Assembly (NCBI GenBank): GCA_944739405.2 | Contig: OX123196.2 | Location: 52,738,196-52,802,195 of the forward strand | DNA length: 64,000 nt | Source: Euclidia mi | Lineage: Eukaryota; Arthropoda; Insecta; Lepidoptera; Erebidae | Direction: 5' to 3' | In this document: piece after piece, positions 45,563 through 56,722 of the stretch | Layout of the letters: every line of letters starts with the position of its first letter | Numbering within the stretch: position 1 is the first letter of the stretch | Position numbers and translations under genes: made by a program | The notes under the pieces: model-generated | Seen by the model: only the letters and a program-made list of their open reading frames with translations | Told to the model about the DNA's origin: nothing | Databases searched by the model: none

Positions 45563-45961
45563 TGTCGCACGAGTGATTGATTTCCACGGGATAGCCGGGA
45601 TCGATCACTCGCCGAGCAATTAAAGAGAGATAATTAGGTTGTCTTACGGGAAATAAATAAAAAATATCAATAGGAAAGATTAAACTCGCGTTATATTCCA
45701 GTTACACAATGGCTTTAATTACACAAAAAAACTGACACTAGAGATTAGCCGACTAGACAATTATCCAGGGCGTGGGTGGTAGGTTGACACTTCACAGGTC
45801 TTCGGATGGGTACTCAGCTTTGTCGTGTTGTCTCCAAGCAGAAAAAAAGGGCCCAACAACGTGTGTCGCCGGTATATATAAGGCCGGCGAGCGGGAGGGG
45901 GCTCCCCACTGCAGTGCGTCACTCGCAGCGAGGCTCGCAAGCGCCGGGGCACGACGTCACA
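45563..45961 (-). repeat. Gypsy 1 3' LTR
   Basis: 399 bp, TGTCGCACGAG...GACGTCACA on the plus strand. It contains a TATATAAGG box (near 45874 on the plus strand) in the orientation opposite to the coding strand. ORFs inside it (45761-45993) are incidental and recur in the other LTR. Confidence 0.92.
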
Positions 45962-47133
45962 CACCCCCCCCGTTAGGCCGGGATTTTCCCTAAGGAAAAT
46001 TCCCTAGCCCAACGGGCGTAGCAGCCCTGAAGATACTCCCTGAAATTAGAGAAAACAAGGGCATGAGTACCTTGAACAAGTGACAACCCTATACGGTAAT
46101 TAGGATACCTAAATAATAATGACCCACGCTTGCATTCTTCACGCGTACAATGGCAGTCTGAATTTGAACATAAACATTTATCATTCATAATTCATCACAC
46201 ATACCTACCATACATGTAAATGCCAAGGCCAGTGTAATAGCCCAATACCAAAGATAACAATCTATGGAGAAGCGCTTAGGGTAATTATTAGGTAATAATG
46301 ATTTGTAGATATAAGAAACTCGATCTAGCCCTACGACTTAAAGACACTAGATGAGTAAACTTTTTGAATATAGTTAGGTGTAACAACAGATTTTTCGTAA
46401 CGATGAACAAAAATAATATAAGCCGCAGACACGACCGGACCGCTCAATGTCAAAGGAAAGAATTTAATAAATATTTTGCTCTAATTAATAACTACAACAC
46501 GACCAGTGAACACCTTTTGAATGTAAACAATGGTGAATCATTAGTTAGGCATTTATTTATCGGCGCGTTGCTGAGTGAACGCGCGTGCGTCATAACGACA
46601 ACTAGGTAGGTACGATCTAAATGGTAGGTACTATTCGACTGTTCCGAGCTCGCGACGCACGGTTAATTACTCTGAATGTTTATAAAGTACCTATAATAAC
46701 AATTTGATTATGGAATTTATACAGAATTAAGAATAACAACAGAACTTCAGAACAAGGCACGGCGAAAAACAATACGCCAATCAATATGCATTTCAACAAA
46801 TAGATTTGCGGAAAGAAAATACACATGCGAGAATCGAACACCAGACCGATCCGACAACAACTTTTTAACCACTGAGCCATAACTGACAGTTAGATAAACA
46901 ACAGATTCTTTGTAACAATATTACATGTAACAAACTTTATTACAATTTATAACTGAAACATTTATTCATTTTATGTTAGCATGTTTACATAAATCATTAA
47001 CACAACACAATACATTATCTTGTGAGCTTCGACTCGAAAACATAAGAACCATTGTTGGCCTTCACAAATGATTATGTAGGTAATTATAACTTAGTATAGA
47101 TATGCGTCTTACATTGTTGTTTTTATGCTTTTA

Positions 47134-48384
47134 TTATTCTTTGTAATTAATCAACTTTAAATCCTTGATGTGCCATTCTCCTAAAGGTTTTCCAGCCATG
47201 TCGTTAAGTTTGTATACTAGGGGTGACTTTTTTGAGGCAATCTTACATTTAATAAATTTTGGCGCCAATTTCTTGCTAAAGTATTTATCCTTGTCACTAA
47301 GTAGAAACGTTCTGCGCCAAACTATATCACCGACATTGAATTCTGCCGGTTTACGGCGAAGATTATAAGATGAACAGTTTCGTTGGTGGGCCGACAACAG
47401 AGCTGAATGTACCTTCTCGAAAATAGAGGATAAGTAGCCTAAAGTTTCGGCATAGCCGTCCCGTGGTTTAAGCACCATATTGGAATTAAATTCCTTGTCA
47501 ATATACTGAGAACCACATGTTATGACCTCCCTACCAAAAACAAGGAAATTAGGAGAATAACCAGTAACCTCACTAACTGCGCAGTTAAGGGCGAATTGAA
47601 CCTTAGTAATTAAAGTGTCCCAGATTCGATGATCAGATTCTATGAAAGTTGAAATAGCTGTCATAATGGTTTTGTTGTAACGTTCAACTGAGTTAACGTG
47701 GGGAGTATACAACGGTGTAAAATGCAAATTTGGGATTTTATATTTTGACAACATACTTTTAAAGGTTGCGCTAATAAATTGTTTACCGTTATCCAAAACA
47801 ATAGTAGATGGAATTCCATGCACCAAAAATACATTTTCCTCTAGAATTTTTGTTATCACTTCTGCAGTTGCCCGTTTAATGGGGAAAAGCAAACAATATT
47901 TAGAGAAACAACAACTGACCACAAATATAAAAGTGTTTTGTTTTCTGCTGGGGGGCAATGGACCAATCAAATCAATACTAATCGTCTGAAAGGGCTTTTG
48001 ACATGATTTGGGTTTTCCCATTAGACCTAAATTTGGGTGATTTTGGTGTTTATGGGTGATACAAGGTTCACATGAACTGACGAACTTGACAACATCGGAG
48101 TACATACCAGGCCAAAAGTAATTAAGTGCAAGACGTTTGTATGTCTTAAAGATACCCAGATGTCCAGCAGTGGGCGAAGAATGAATCTCCCTTAGAATGT
48201 CAATTCTTTGGTCAGACGGAATAACCTCTTTCCATTGAAATTCTCTAGTGAGAGGGTTTAATGTTTTTTTAAAACAATACAATTTATTGTTTATTACTTG
48301 ATAGTTAACAAAGGAAGTCGGAGAACTTAAACAGCCTTTATAGATATTTAAATACCAAGGATCATTAGTAGAAACTGGTAAATT
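47134..48384 (-). CDS. Gypsy 1 integrase
   Basis: A continuation of pol after an in-frame TAG at 48385-48387. It has an HHCC zinc-binding region (SSPTAGHLGIFKTYKRLAL, then CEPCITHKH), a catalytic core with SIDLIGPLPPSRKQN, STIVLDNGKQF and NSVERYNKTI (D,D,E), and a C-terminal region KLAPKFIKCKIASKKSPLVY ending WHIKDLKLINYKE. It inserts the DNA copy into the genome. The core is intact by eye. Confidence 0.88.
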   Translation of the reverse strand, partial: NLPVSTNDPWYLNIYKGCLSSPTSFVNYQVINNKLYCFKKTLNPLTREFQWKEVIPSDQRIDILREIHSSPTAGHLGIFKTYKRLALNYFWPGMYSDVVKFVSSCEPCITHKHQNHPNLGLMGKPKSCQKPFQTISIDLIGPLPPSRKQNTFIFVVSCCFSKYCLLFPIKRATAEVITKILEENVFLVHGIPSTIVLDNGKQFISATFKSMLSKYKIPNLHFTPLYTPHVNSVERYNKTIMTAISTFIESDHRIWDTLITKVQFALNCAVSEVTGYSPNFLVFGREVITCGSQYIDKEFNSNMVLKPRDGYAETLGYLSSIFEKVHSALLSAHQRNCSSYNLRRKPAEFNVGDIVWRRTFLLSDKDKYFSKKLAPKFIKCKIASKKSPLVYKLNDMAGKPLGEWHIKDLKLINYKE

Positions 48385-49494
48385 CTAATTAGAATTAATA
48401 TCTATATTTATATCATTAGCAATAGCAGAAACGGGTAAAGAGCGAGACAGAAAATCAGGTAAAACGTTATCGAAACCCCGACGATGACGTTTTTCGAAAT
48501 TATAGGAAGATAAGCGAACTCCCCATCTGGCTAACCGGCCAGTAGGGTTATTTAAGGTCAAGAACCATTTCAAAGCAGCGTGATCAGTGTAAACAATAAA
48601 CTTTTTACCATTTTCAACATAACAACGCCAGTGTTCTATAGCAGATAGAACAGCCAGGGCCTCGCGCTCTGTGGCACTGTAATTTTTTTCTTGCTTACTG
48701 AGTGATTTGCTATAGTACGCTATGACTCTTTCCTCACCATTTAACCTTTGACAGAGGATCGCGCCAAGACCAAAATCGCTAGCATCTGAGTGTATTTCAA
48801 ACGGTTGCGAGTAGTCAGGACAAGCCAACACCGAGGAGGAAATCAAACAATTCTTTAGGTTATTAAACGCCTCATTAGCTTCTGTCGTCCAGCAGAATGG
48901 AGGTGCGTTTTTACTTTGAGATGTTAACTTATTTAAGGGTGCAGCAATAGAGCTAAAATTCGGTATAAAACGCCTGTACCACGAGGCTGCGCCTAAAAAT
49001 CGACGTACTTCTTTTCTATAAGAAGGAGTGGGATAATTTTTCATTGAATTTACTTTATCCGGATCGGGATGCAATCTACTAGAGTCGACAACATAGCCTA
49101 AATATTTTAATTTATCTCTAAAAAATTGACATTTTTCGAGATTAATTGTTAAATTAGCGCTTTTTAGTTTATCAAGAATGCGTAATAAAAGAGTAATATG
49201 CTCGTTGAAGCTGGACGTGATACAGATTATGTCATCGATAAAACAGAAAACCTTATTTTCAAATTCTGGGCCATAAAATAAAATATCAACTAATCGTTGT
49301 TGAGTAGCTGGCGCATTCGTAAGACCGAAAGGCATTCTTTTGAATTGAAATGTGCCACGCGTGGGAATATAAAAGGCTGTTTTGCAACGGTCCTCTTCTT
49401 TAATTAATGTTTGCCAAAAAGATTTAGACAGGTCTAAACTAGACAAGTATTTAGCATCTCTCAGATTATCTAAAATTTCCGAAATATAAGGCAA
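48385..49494 (-). CDS. Gypsy 1 reverse transcriptase-RNase H
   Basis: RT blocks YLSSLDLSKSFWQT, GLTNAPATQQRLVD, VFCFIDDIICIT (the YVDD box reads FIDD) and LTINLEKCQFF. RNase H follows: FEIHSDASDFGLGAIL, YSATEREALAVLSAI, FIVYTDHAALKWFL and FDNVLPDFLSRSL, supplying D, E, D, D. The frame ends with a TAG after DINIDINSN. Integrase codons continue in the same frame, so this is a nonsense change rather than a natural end. Confidence 0.88.
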   Translation of the reverse strand: MPYISEILDNLRDAKYLSSLDLSKSFWQTLIKEEDRCKTAFYIPTRGTFQFKRMPFGLTNAPATQQRLVDILFYGPEFENKVFCFIDDIICITSSFNEHITLLLRILDKLKSANLTINLEKCQFFRDKLKYLGYVVDSSRLHPDPDKVNSMKNYPTPSYRKEVRRFLGAASWYRRFIPNFSSIAAPLNKLTSQSKNAPPFCWTTEANEAFNNLKNCLISSSVLACPDYSQPFEIHSDASDFGLGAILCQRLNGEERVIAYYSKSLSKQEKNYSATEREALAVLSAIEHWRCYVENGKKFIVYTDHAALKWFLTLNNPTGRLARWGVRLSSYNFEKRHRRGFDNVLPDFLSRSLPVSAIANDINIDINSN

Positions 49495-49508
49495 GCTATA
49501 AGCATCTT

Positions 49509-49709
49509 TTATTTTGAAACGGAATTTAATTTACGACTGTCCAAACAGAAACGCAGTTCACCATTCTTCTTTGGGGTCAAAATGACCGGGTTTGACCACG
49601 GGCTTTCGGATCGTTCAACAACATCCTCTGAGAGCATGTCGTCAAGATGCTTTATTAAAATTCTTTGTTTATCGGGAGACACGCGATAAAATCTTTGCCG
49701 AATAGGCAA
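49509..49709 (-). CDS. Gypsy 1 RT, N-terminal piece (own frame)
   Basis: Contains DDMLSEDVVERSESPWSNPV and TPKKNGELRFCLDSRKLNSV. It is separated from the protease frame by a one-base shift near 49705, and from the RT core by another shift in an A-rich run near 49511. Both are small indels in an otherwise continuous pol. Confidence 0.8.
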   Translation of the reverse strand: MPIRQRFYRVSPDKQRILIKHLDDMLSEDVVERSESPWSNPVILTPKKNGELRFCLDSRKLNSVSK

Positions 49710-50296
49710 TCACCTGTATCAATTGAATGAGAAATAATATTTGTGCAACCGAGACCCCGCTTCTCGTATGAAATATCGGTAAATTTAGAAATAATGTTGT
49801 CAGCGGTAGTTCTCTGGTCGACTGTAAGATGATCGTAAGAAACAAGATGTGTAGGGGGAACTGCCTGCAACTCCATTACTTGAGCGTCAGACTTGTTCAC
49901 AATCAAAACAGACTCTAATTTGTTAGGAAATAGGCCGAAGCTTCGCCAAAAATCCATGCCAAGGATAAGGGAATTTTGAATCCCAGGTACAACATGAACT
50001 TCTAAGTTAATCAATTTATCCTGAAACTCGAAGGGTAGAAACACCGATCCCAAAGACTCAAATCGTTCGCCGCCTGCTGTTATTAACCTTAAAGGTTTCG
50101 ATTTATCCAAAACATTGTCTTTCAAAAATAAGTTATGCAAATTATTACCTAAAATTGTAACGCAAGATCCAGAATCTAAAAGACCAGTGGTAGGTATTCC
50201 GTTTAATTTTAGAGTAACGTGAGGTAAATATTCTACTTTAGAATTACGGATTGAGGAAATATGATAGCTATTAAAGATTTTTTTTTTAAAGTCCAA
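49655..50296 (-). CDS. Gypsy 1 protease and linker to RT
   Basis: An aspartic protease of retroviral type: GLLDSGSCVTILG holds the active D-S-G, and NSLILGMDFWRSFGLFPN is the later conserved block. The frame should pass into RT after HSIDTGDC but is shifted there. The first Met is not necessarily the start, because pol is probably made by frameshifting from gag. Confidence 0.82.
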   Translation of the reverse strand: MDFKKKIFNSYHISSIRNSKVEYLPHVTLKLNGIPTTGLLDSGSCVTILGNNLHNLFLKDNVLDKSKPLRLITAGGERFESLGSVFLPFEFQDKLINLEVHVVPGIQNSLILGMDFWRSFGLFPNKLESVLIVNKSDAQVMELQAVPPTHLVSYDHLTVDQRTTADNIISKFTDISYEKRGLGCTNIISHSIDTGDCLFGKDFIACLPINKEF

Positions 50297-50361
50297 CCAA
50301 TTATTCCACTCTGTTTTATTACAATTAGTTGTATAATTTGATTTTCCACAATCCTTATTAA

Positions 50362-51660
50362 CTAGTTTTTTGAAACTGTAGGGGTCGACTTAGATTTACA
50401 ATTGGGGCAGTCTGACACCTTGAAACCCTTTGTGCCGCACTTAAAACAGATTAGGTAGTGTGGCTGACGGCAATTACGTAGTGAGTGCGAATTGCATCTA
50501 CAACGCACGCAAAAAGTTTTATTTATATTAGAAGTACTCGATACGGCGTTGACTTGTGGTACAGACTTGTATCTCGATGTATCGGCGACAGAGTTATATT
50601 TATTGAAGTGATTATGATTGTAAACATTTTTGTTTGAAGAAAAATTAGAAAACGGATAATTATACGCTAGATCGGGTGCTACAGTATTCTTTGAAACTTT
50701 AGGGGGTTCAGAAAATTGCTTACTGCGACTTTGGTAATTTTCGAAAAGACGACAAACTTCGACCAGACTATCAACATCAACAACCTTTGTTGCAGTGAGC
50801 AGACAAGTAGTGTAACAAGGTCTAATATTATTTAGTAAAATTTCTAGCTTCTCCGAATCAGCGATAGGAGAACTAAGTCGCGAAAACAGACCGTGCATTT
50901 TTGCCACGTAAATAGTTATTGATTCGTTCTCGCCCTGTGAGCGCTGGCGAATCTCCGTCATAAGCCGATAATCGTAGTTATGCGGACTAAAATCTCGTTT
51001 CAAAAGTTCGCAAAGTTCTAACCAAGTCATTACATTATTTTTAACATAACGATACCAAACTAATGCGTCACCCGAAAATATTTCAAAAGCGAAAGACAAC
51101 ATCTTGTCGTGTGGAATAGATCTACAGGACATAAATTCATAAATTTTTTCAATAAAAGATCTTACACATGATTTACCGTTAAATTTGAATTTACCTAATT
51201 CCGAGAAAAGCTTACGGTCGTAATTATAGGAAGTGTTTCCCTCTGCCACTGAGCAATCCGACCGCGAACTACGGCTCGTGATTAATTGTAATTTCGCATA
51301 TAAGTCATTAAATTTATTCCACACAGACTCAATTTTTTTAATATCAAGACTGCCGGTATCCACCCTATTCAGTCGATGAAAACAATGGTGTAGCACGGTT
51401 TCGACCTTCTGTTGAAGCTCGGAGGTATAGTTTGCTTCCAACATAGATAAGTATTTATTTGATCTTAATAACGACTTTTCCACTTCAGCCACATCCTCCT
51501 CTGGTGGGAAGGGTGAAGATAATATATCCTCCGAGGGAATTTTAACTGAAAGTTTAGCGATTTGTTTGCGGGGATCGTCAGGCTTTGAAACGCCGCGTAT
51601 TGTGGTCTCATATTCTAATTCCGCTTTAGTTAATAATGAGAAATTTATAATGTAAGCCAT
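50362..51660 (-). CDS. Gypsy 1 Gag
   Basis: An intact 432-codon frame. It has an N-terminal helical region and a capsid-like middle (CRSIPHDKMLSFAFEIFSGD, WLELCELLKRDFSPHNYDYR). Near the C-terminus are a zinc knuckle CVRCRCNSHSLRNC (C-x2-C-x4-H-x4-C) and a four-cysteine unit CFKCGTKGFKVSDCPNC (C-x2-C-x9-C-x2-C). It packages the RNA. Pol is in a different frame downstream. Confidence 0.85.
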   Translation of the reverse strand: MAYIINFSLLTKAELEYETTIRGVSKPDDPRKQIAKLSVKIPSEDILSSPFPPEEDVAEVEKSLLRSNKYLSMLEANYTSELQQKVETVLHHCFHRLNRVDTGSLDIKKIESVWNKFNDLYAKLQLITSRSSRSDCSVAEGNTSYNYDRKLFSELGKFKFNGKSCVRSFIEKIYEFMSCRSIPHDKMLSFAFEIFSGDALVWYRYVKNNVMTWLELCELLKRDFSPHNYDYRLMTEIRQRSQGENESITIYVAKMHGLFSRLSSPIADSEKLEILLNNIRPCYTTCLLTATKVVDVDSLVEVCRLFENYQSRSKQFSEPPKVSKNTVAPDLAYNYPFSNFSSNKNVYNHNHFNKYNSVADTSRYKSVPQVNAVSSTSNINKTFCVRCRCNSHSLRNCRQPHYLICFKCGTKGFKVSDCPNCKSKSTPTVSKN

Positions 51661-52159
51661 TATTACAAAACAATAATAGAAAATCTAAGTATTTACGCCG
51701 GTACTAGAAAAAAAAATTAAATATCGCCAGAAAATCGAATACCGTGCTAGAAAAAGCTGAAATACACTAAATTATACAATGGTGTGATGATTGGTAAAGG
51801 ATAAAAAAAAAAATCTTAAAGGTCACTCAAAGGTTGAATCACAATATTTTATTCGCGAACACGAGGCACGTTAGTTCAACGGCTAAGCGGTTAGAACCGG
51901 TTGGCGGCTGGGCACGCTGTCCGCGGTGAAACGTGATTTTAGACCGACGTTAATTAAATCACCGTTATGTTATTTATACAGTTAAATTGCTTATGGCCAA
52001 CCAAAATAGATAGAAACTGTACCTGTACGCAATTCACCACACCAGAATATATGCACACACAGGAGAAAAATATACAAGAGAAAAAGAAATTATTTCACTC
52101 ACCTGTAAAGTGCCAACCTACGTTTTAAAAATATATTTAAAAATTCTATTGGGCGCCAA

Positions 52160-52558
52160 TGTCGCACGAGTGATTGATTTCCACGGGATAGCCGGGATCG
52201 ATCACTCGCCGAGCAATTAAAGAGAGATAATTAGGTTGTCTTACGGGAAATAAATAAAAAATATCACCAGGAAAGATTAAACTCGCGTTATATTCCAGTT
52301 ACACAATGGCTTTAATTACACAAAAAAACTGACACTAGAGATTAGCTGACTAGACAATTATCCAGGGCGTGGGTGGTAGGTTGACACTTCACAGGTCTTC
52401 GGATGGGTACTCAGCTTTGTCGTGTTGTCTCCAAGCAGAAAAAAAGGGCCCAAGCACGTGTGTCGCCGGTATATATAAGGCCGGCGAGCGGGAGGGGGCT
52501 CCCCACTGCAGTGCGTCACTCGCAGCGAGGCTCGCAAGCGCCGGGGCACGACGTCACA
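52160..52558 (-). repeat. Gypsy 1 5' LTR
   Basis: 399 bp, differing from the 3' LTR at only a few positions (for example AATAGG/ACCAGG, CCGAC/CTGAC, AACAACG/AGCACG). The minus-strand primer-binding-like sequence TTGGCGCCCAA follows it inward (52149-52159). Confidence 0.92.
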
Positions 52559-52780
52559 CTACACAGGGCATTTAAATATGCTACATTGGTTAGGTTAGAA
52601 CTGCGACAATAAAAGGAAGACCAAACGTAAAGTTGGCAACTGTGAGGTTGGGAAATAAAAACAAAATTATATCACAAGTTGGCAAATGATTATTCTGCGA
52701 AATAAAATTCTGCGAAAAGTTAGTTGGCAAGTGAATCGGCTGAACAATTTTCGGCGAAAAGGCAGAGATCCGTTGCGGGC

Positions 52781-54386
52781 TCACATATAATGGTATTAAT
52801 ACTTACTTAAGTATAGAATATCGGGAAAACCCATTTGAGGTTTCATGAACTTCATTCAATCATTTTCATTTCATCCGCACATATAATTTTCCTTGAACCG
52901 CGGCACGTACGATCACAATTCGAACATATCTTTGAATATCCATCTCAATACCGAGTGAATGTAATTAAATCCCAACATTCACGAGAATCACGAGATATAA
53001 CACCAAAGCCAAGCATATCTTATGCACCAACAGTGAAACAAAGGATCGACGTTTCAAATCTAGTTGGGAACGTAAAGTAATTACTTTGAGCACTCGAGCA
53101 TTCGACATATCATGTGTATTGAAACATTTACGGACCGATCACGACCTACAGCGCCGGGCGGCAGCAGCAGCGATGTTTTACATGACGCGATTACTCTGTT
53201 GTGACTTAAGTCGCGGCGCGCGGTCGTGGCGGAGTAAAGCGCGCCATGTACATCGAAATCGCTGCCGCTTGCCCCTCACTATAGGTCGTGACCATAGAAA
53301 AATAAATAAGAGTAGAAGTGCCAAGGGGGCGTGTTGGTGTCCGCGCGAAATGCACCACGAGTGCATATTGCAAGCAAATGGCCGTTGCCGCGAATTTGTA
53401 CACTTTCGACCCTGATCGCGACAATTTATACGAATGCCGTCTTATTCAGTGGTTTTCTGTAAAAACCGATGCTCAAACCAAAATTTTGTGAGGAATGGAA
53501 TCACTTACCTTATGAAACTACAAGTATTTTACTATATTTGTCATTAAAAACATGAAAAACAGCAAATCGTAAAATATTCCTTGCTGTTACTATGTCATTA
53601 TTGTTTGCAAATCTCACAACGACTATATTATTTTCCAATAAATACATTGCTCTTTAACAACTACCTAAATTTGTCGCGAAGTGACTAGACAAGCAATGTA
53701 ACCATGACCGAACGACACTTTATTAAGGGAATGCATCGCGTAGTACGGCCGCTGCATCATTCAACGAATTAGTGTACAGTTCTTTAGCATAGCACAACGC
53801 ACACGGGGTCTATGTTTTTGTGCGAGTAAGTTGAACGTTGCTTGGTAAATACACGCTACGTTCGATAGGATAAGGTTTATAATTGTTATTTTTTGTAAGT
53901 TTTGATTTAAAAATGCGAGTGTGTGCGCGAATGTGTTTTCATAATGCTTTTACTGATCTGCACGTGTAGTAGTAGCCGTGGTAGGGGCAAACTGGTGACA
54001 CAGGTTTCCGATACATTTTCGTCTACAGGGCATATCTCCTATTAATTACTATACCTATGGTCGTGACCGAGCCGTTAGACGTAGAGACTACAGACGGAGT
54101 AGCGGTTTTGGCGAAATTTTCCCAGTTTAAATTGAGTTGTGGAATTCAAGTGTAAATATTATACCAAGGTTTTCATAATATTTGAGTACGGTACCTTTAG
54201 TTACTGTTGAAAAATAAGAAAATATGAGAGATTGTTTATCTAATGGTAGGCTTTGGATGTTCATCTTTTAAGGGTTTGTACACAATACGGCGAACTGGCA
54301 ATTTTAGCCAGTTAAAATGTAGTTTCAGTAGTTTTTATGTAAACGTCTGTTAACACACAATAAACAAATAATACTAATAATGTAAA
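52781..54386. other. Non-TE-looking stretch with GC-rich core, nothing assigned
   Basis: 53140-53420 is more GC- and CpG-rich than its surroundings and carries overlapping ORFs on both strands (53086-53415 plus; 53178-53424 minus). None has a recognisable domain or splice-site context. It might be a promoter or first exon of a host gene, but nothing supports it beyond composition. Confidence 0.35.
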
Positions 54387-54545
54387 AAAGGACAGGTTAG
54401 AAGTACCCTTAACCGAAGAGCATGCATGAGAAATTTGATGGGAGTGAATGAAGCAAGAGAGATATGTCAGGATCGTTGCAAATGGCGTTCCGTAGTCTCT
54501 GCCTACCCCTCCGAGAAACAGGCGTGAGTACGTATGTATGTAAAA
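54387..54545 (+). pseudogene. RTE LINE 3' terminal fragment
   Basis: Encodes RRACMRNLMGVNEAREICQD and RCKWRSVVSAYPSEKQA then a stop, and ends with CGTATGTATGTA. It is nearly identical to 14145-14310, which fixes it as the same RTE family, severely 5'-truncated. Confidence 0.85.
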
Positions 54546-55429
54546 AAGTTTATCAGACCCGGCGTAATTTATACACGTTTATATAAATTGAGCTATCTCT
54601 GGATTCGAATTTGCTATTAGACCCGGCTTTCATTACATTAGGCCGCAAATTTTGATAGACCAGTGAAAACGCATTTTGTATCAACTTCCGTCAAAAACTT
54701 TGGCGGATTAGACGTAAGCCATTTTGAACAATCTTTTTGCATTTGCAATAATTACCAAAAGTAGTGAGATTTTAATATTAGCGTATCATTTATTATTGGT
54801 ACCTACATAGATAACTTTACCGGAATTTGGTTAAAAATCGAATGAGTATAAGTCTCACAAAAATGCTTTAGGTATAAGTGTAGATTTGAAAAACAGCTAT
54901 GTAAAAAGTCCAGATCCCAAAAATATCTTTATCGTGGCAAACCGGAATTTCTTGTATAGTTCTAGCCAAAACTATATTGTTTTTCTATATCACCTTTATA
55001 AGCCTCGCGGATGAAAGCCTCACTGGCTCTCTAAGTCTTAGACGTCAGGACAATTTCTCGCACCAACCAGCTTACTGTGTCATAAAGAACACAATACATC
55101 GATTGCTGGGAATACAACATTTTAAAACTTGAAGCGAGTATGGCTTTTATTGGATATGGTCATCGGAATTAGACTCGACATTGGCTAGAGTAATATGATA
55201 ATATTATATTTATCAGCACATACACAAAACATAATCTATTTCCAAACTAAGCAGAAGTTGTAATATGGTTACTAAGAATAATTAAATTCTGGTGAACCAT
55301 TTATAGAATTTTGTTGGTTCCACTTCCAAGAATGAGTGTCGTCTTGAGTGCGGGCGGGAGAAATTAATGTGCTCATAATTATAAGACGACTTATATGCTC
55401 TGTAATAAGCTGATCGTAATAAGCTGCAA
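54546..55429. other. Unassigned AT-rich stretch
   Basis: Two short similar segments share AGACCCGGC (near 54555 and 54620). 55240-55270 resembles a piece of the family 3 SINE body. No coding content was found. Confidence 0.35.
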
Positions 55430-55665
55430 TTTGTCATGTATGTTCCTTAAGGAGTGTAGGCGAGCACTAAGAAGGGATTTCACAAAATCCCCATGGGATC
55501 AAGCAGAAATGGTTAAATTAGAATAAAACGAGAGAGCGAAGCTACGGCATTCTCTAGTATAATATAATACCTCCCAACTGGCACATACACATACTATTTA
55601 GCCTCGTAATAAGCAGATCTTGTACTGTGGGTAGTAGACAATCGATAAACATACATATGTAATCA
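55430..55665. mobile_element. Helitron fragment (+) and family 3 SINE remnant (-)
   Basis: 55430-55557 matches the Helitron family of 26211-26416 (GTCATGTATGTTCCTTAAGG, CACTAAGAAGGGATTTC) and ends CTCTAG before T. 55600-55665 matches the 3' part of the SINE at 36942 (TTGTACTGTGGGTAGTAGAC, CGATAAACATACAT). Both are decayed. Confidence 0.6.
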
Positions 55666-55858
55666 TGAGGCAGTGTTTTTTTTTTTACAATTTGTAGTCT
55701 TTCGTGAGTTCCACTTCCAAGAATTAGTGTCGTCTGTTGTGGAGAAATCAATGTGTATAATATACTCATTAGTTAGAGGCCTCAAGCCAAGCCTCTTAAG
55801 TCTCCACTACCTTCCTTTACCTTCATTCCTCACGGTAGATTGTAGCTTACATATGTAT

Positions 55859-56577
55859 TGTAACGGGTTCTGGTAGTAAAACGCAGTACGAGGTTCTATG
55901 CGTTTATTTGCCGAGTATTGCCTCGCTTCCTATGCCGAGTATGACCGACCAACAACACGACACTGGCCTGAACACTAAGGGCTGCAGTCTCCCACGCTGT
56001 TCCCTCCGGTAGTGTGCAGGGCAGGTTGCTCGTAGGGCTGCGCGTAGCGGCAGATCCTCGCAGGCCGTTGGTTCAGCTGGCAGGCGTTGGCGGTCTGAGT
56101 GCGATGAGCAGGGCAGGACCGACTCTTCGGCAGAGGTGACGCCGAAGGCGATGCAGGAAAGTGTAGCGGTCTAGAAGCGTAGCCGGAGTCTTAGGGTGAA
56201 CCTGGAACCTGAAGGGAAACAGCATTAGGAAAGCCACAACCAACAGAGTCAGGCAGGCGGCGTCAGCCGGCCTCAGCTAGCAGGTAGAGAGATGGGCAGT
56301 ACGCTAACGCAGTAAATGTAGTAACTCACCCACAGCTGGGACCAGGATACACGTAGAATGTATATGGATATAGCGATATAGAATAGAGTAGCGGTAGTAG
56401 GTTAGTATAGAGTAGCGGTGACGGCCTCTCTGTCGGCCCCTTTATATACCGGCCCTCCATCAGCGTTGGTGTCGGCGCATTACCAAATAAGGGCAAAACT
56501 TACGAGCGCGGACGATGGCCTTCCCTGATTGGCCGAGCGTATGACGTACACTCGGTAGGTACCGGTCATACGCTACA
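55859..56577 (-). repeat. Gypsy 2 3' LTR
   Basis: 719 bp, TGTAACGGGTTCTGG...CATACGCTACA (plus strand). GC-rich, with TTATATACCGG near 56450. ORFs are incidental. Confidence 0.92.
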
Positions 56578-56722
56578 ATACCGCCCGCCTTAGGAGAGGA
56601 TTTTACGTGGCTAACAAGGAAAATCCGACTAGCTGCGTTAGGTCTATGAGTCCGCTACTGTCCAAGCTAAGACGGCATATAGAAGAAAGAAGGGAAAGTC
56701 TTATACGGTTTGTAACAAATAG

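Larger units (their letters stand above)
45563..52558 (-). mobile_element. Gypsy 1: Ty3/Gypsy LTR retrotransposon
   Basis: Two 399-bp LTRs (45563-45961 and 52160-52558), each with TG...CA ends, flanked by CTAC (45559-45562 and 52559-52562). Coding on the minus strand runs gag, protease, RT, RNase H, integrase, the Ty3/Gypsy order. Next to the 5' LTR (right copy) is a primer-site-like TTGGCGCCCAA on the minus strand. Next to the 3' LTR is a G-run (plus-strand Cs at 45964-45970) suitable as a polypurine tract. There are about four or five differences between LTRs, hence recent. 45971-47130 is non-coding 3' sequence with no env-like ORF. Confidence 0.92.
45110..52771. mobile_element. Small DNA transposon with 9-bp TSD, split by Gypsy 1
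   Basis: Ends GGGATCCTGCCTTTTCGCCG (45110) and the complement of GGATCTCTGCCTTTTCGCCG (to 52771), inverted. GTTGCGGGC is duplicated at 45101-45109 and 52772-52780. A 9-bp duplication with G-rich ends suggests a Mutator-like (MULE) element. Merlin (8-9 bp) is the main alternative. Without Gypsy 1 and its duplication it would be about 660 bp. A short perfect hairpin (TTGGCAAATGAT and complement) lies at about 45153-45177. No transposase is present. Confidence 0.8.

Noticed and set aside
45962..47133. Possible env gene downstream of Gypsy 1 pol
   Set aside because: Only ORFs up to 81 codons, no signal peptide, furin-like site or membrane anchor pattern.
45761..52612. ORFs of 63-73 codons in both Gypsy 1 LTRs
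   Set aside because: Duplicated because the LTRs are duplicated; no coding support.
53086..53424. Overlapping ORFs of 62-109 codons on both strands in GC-rich DNA
   Set aside because: No domain, signal or splice context. Open frames on both strands at once are expected from GC-rich composition.
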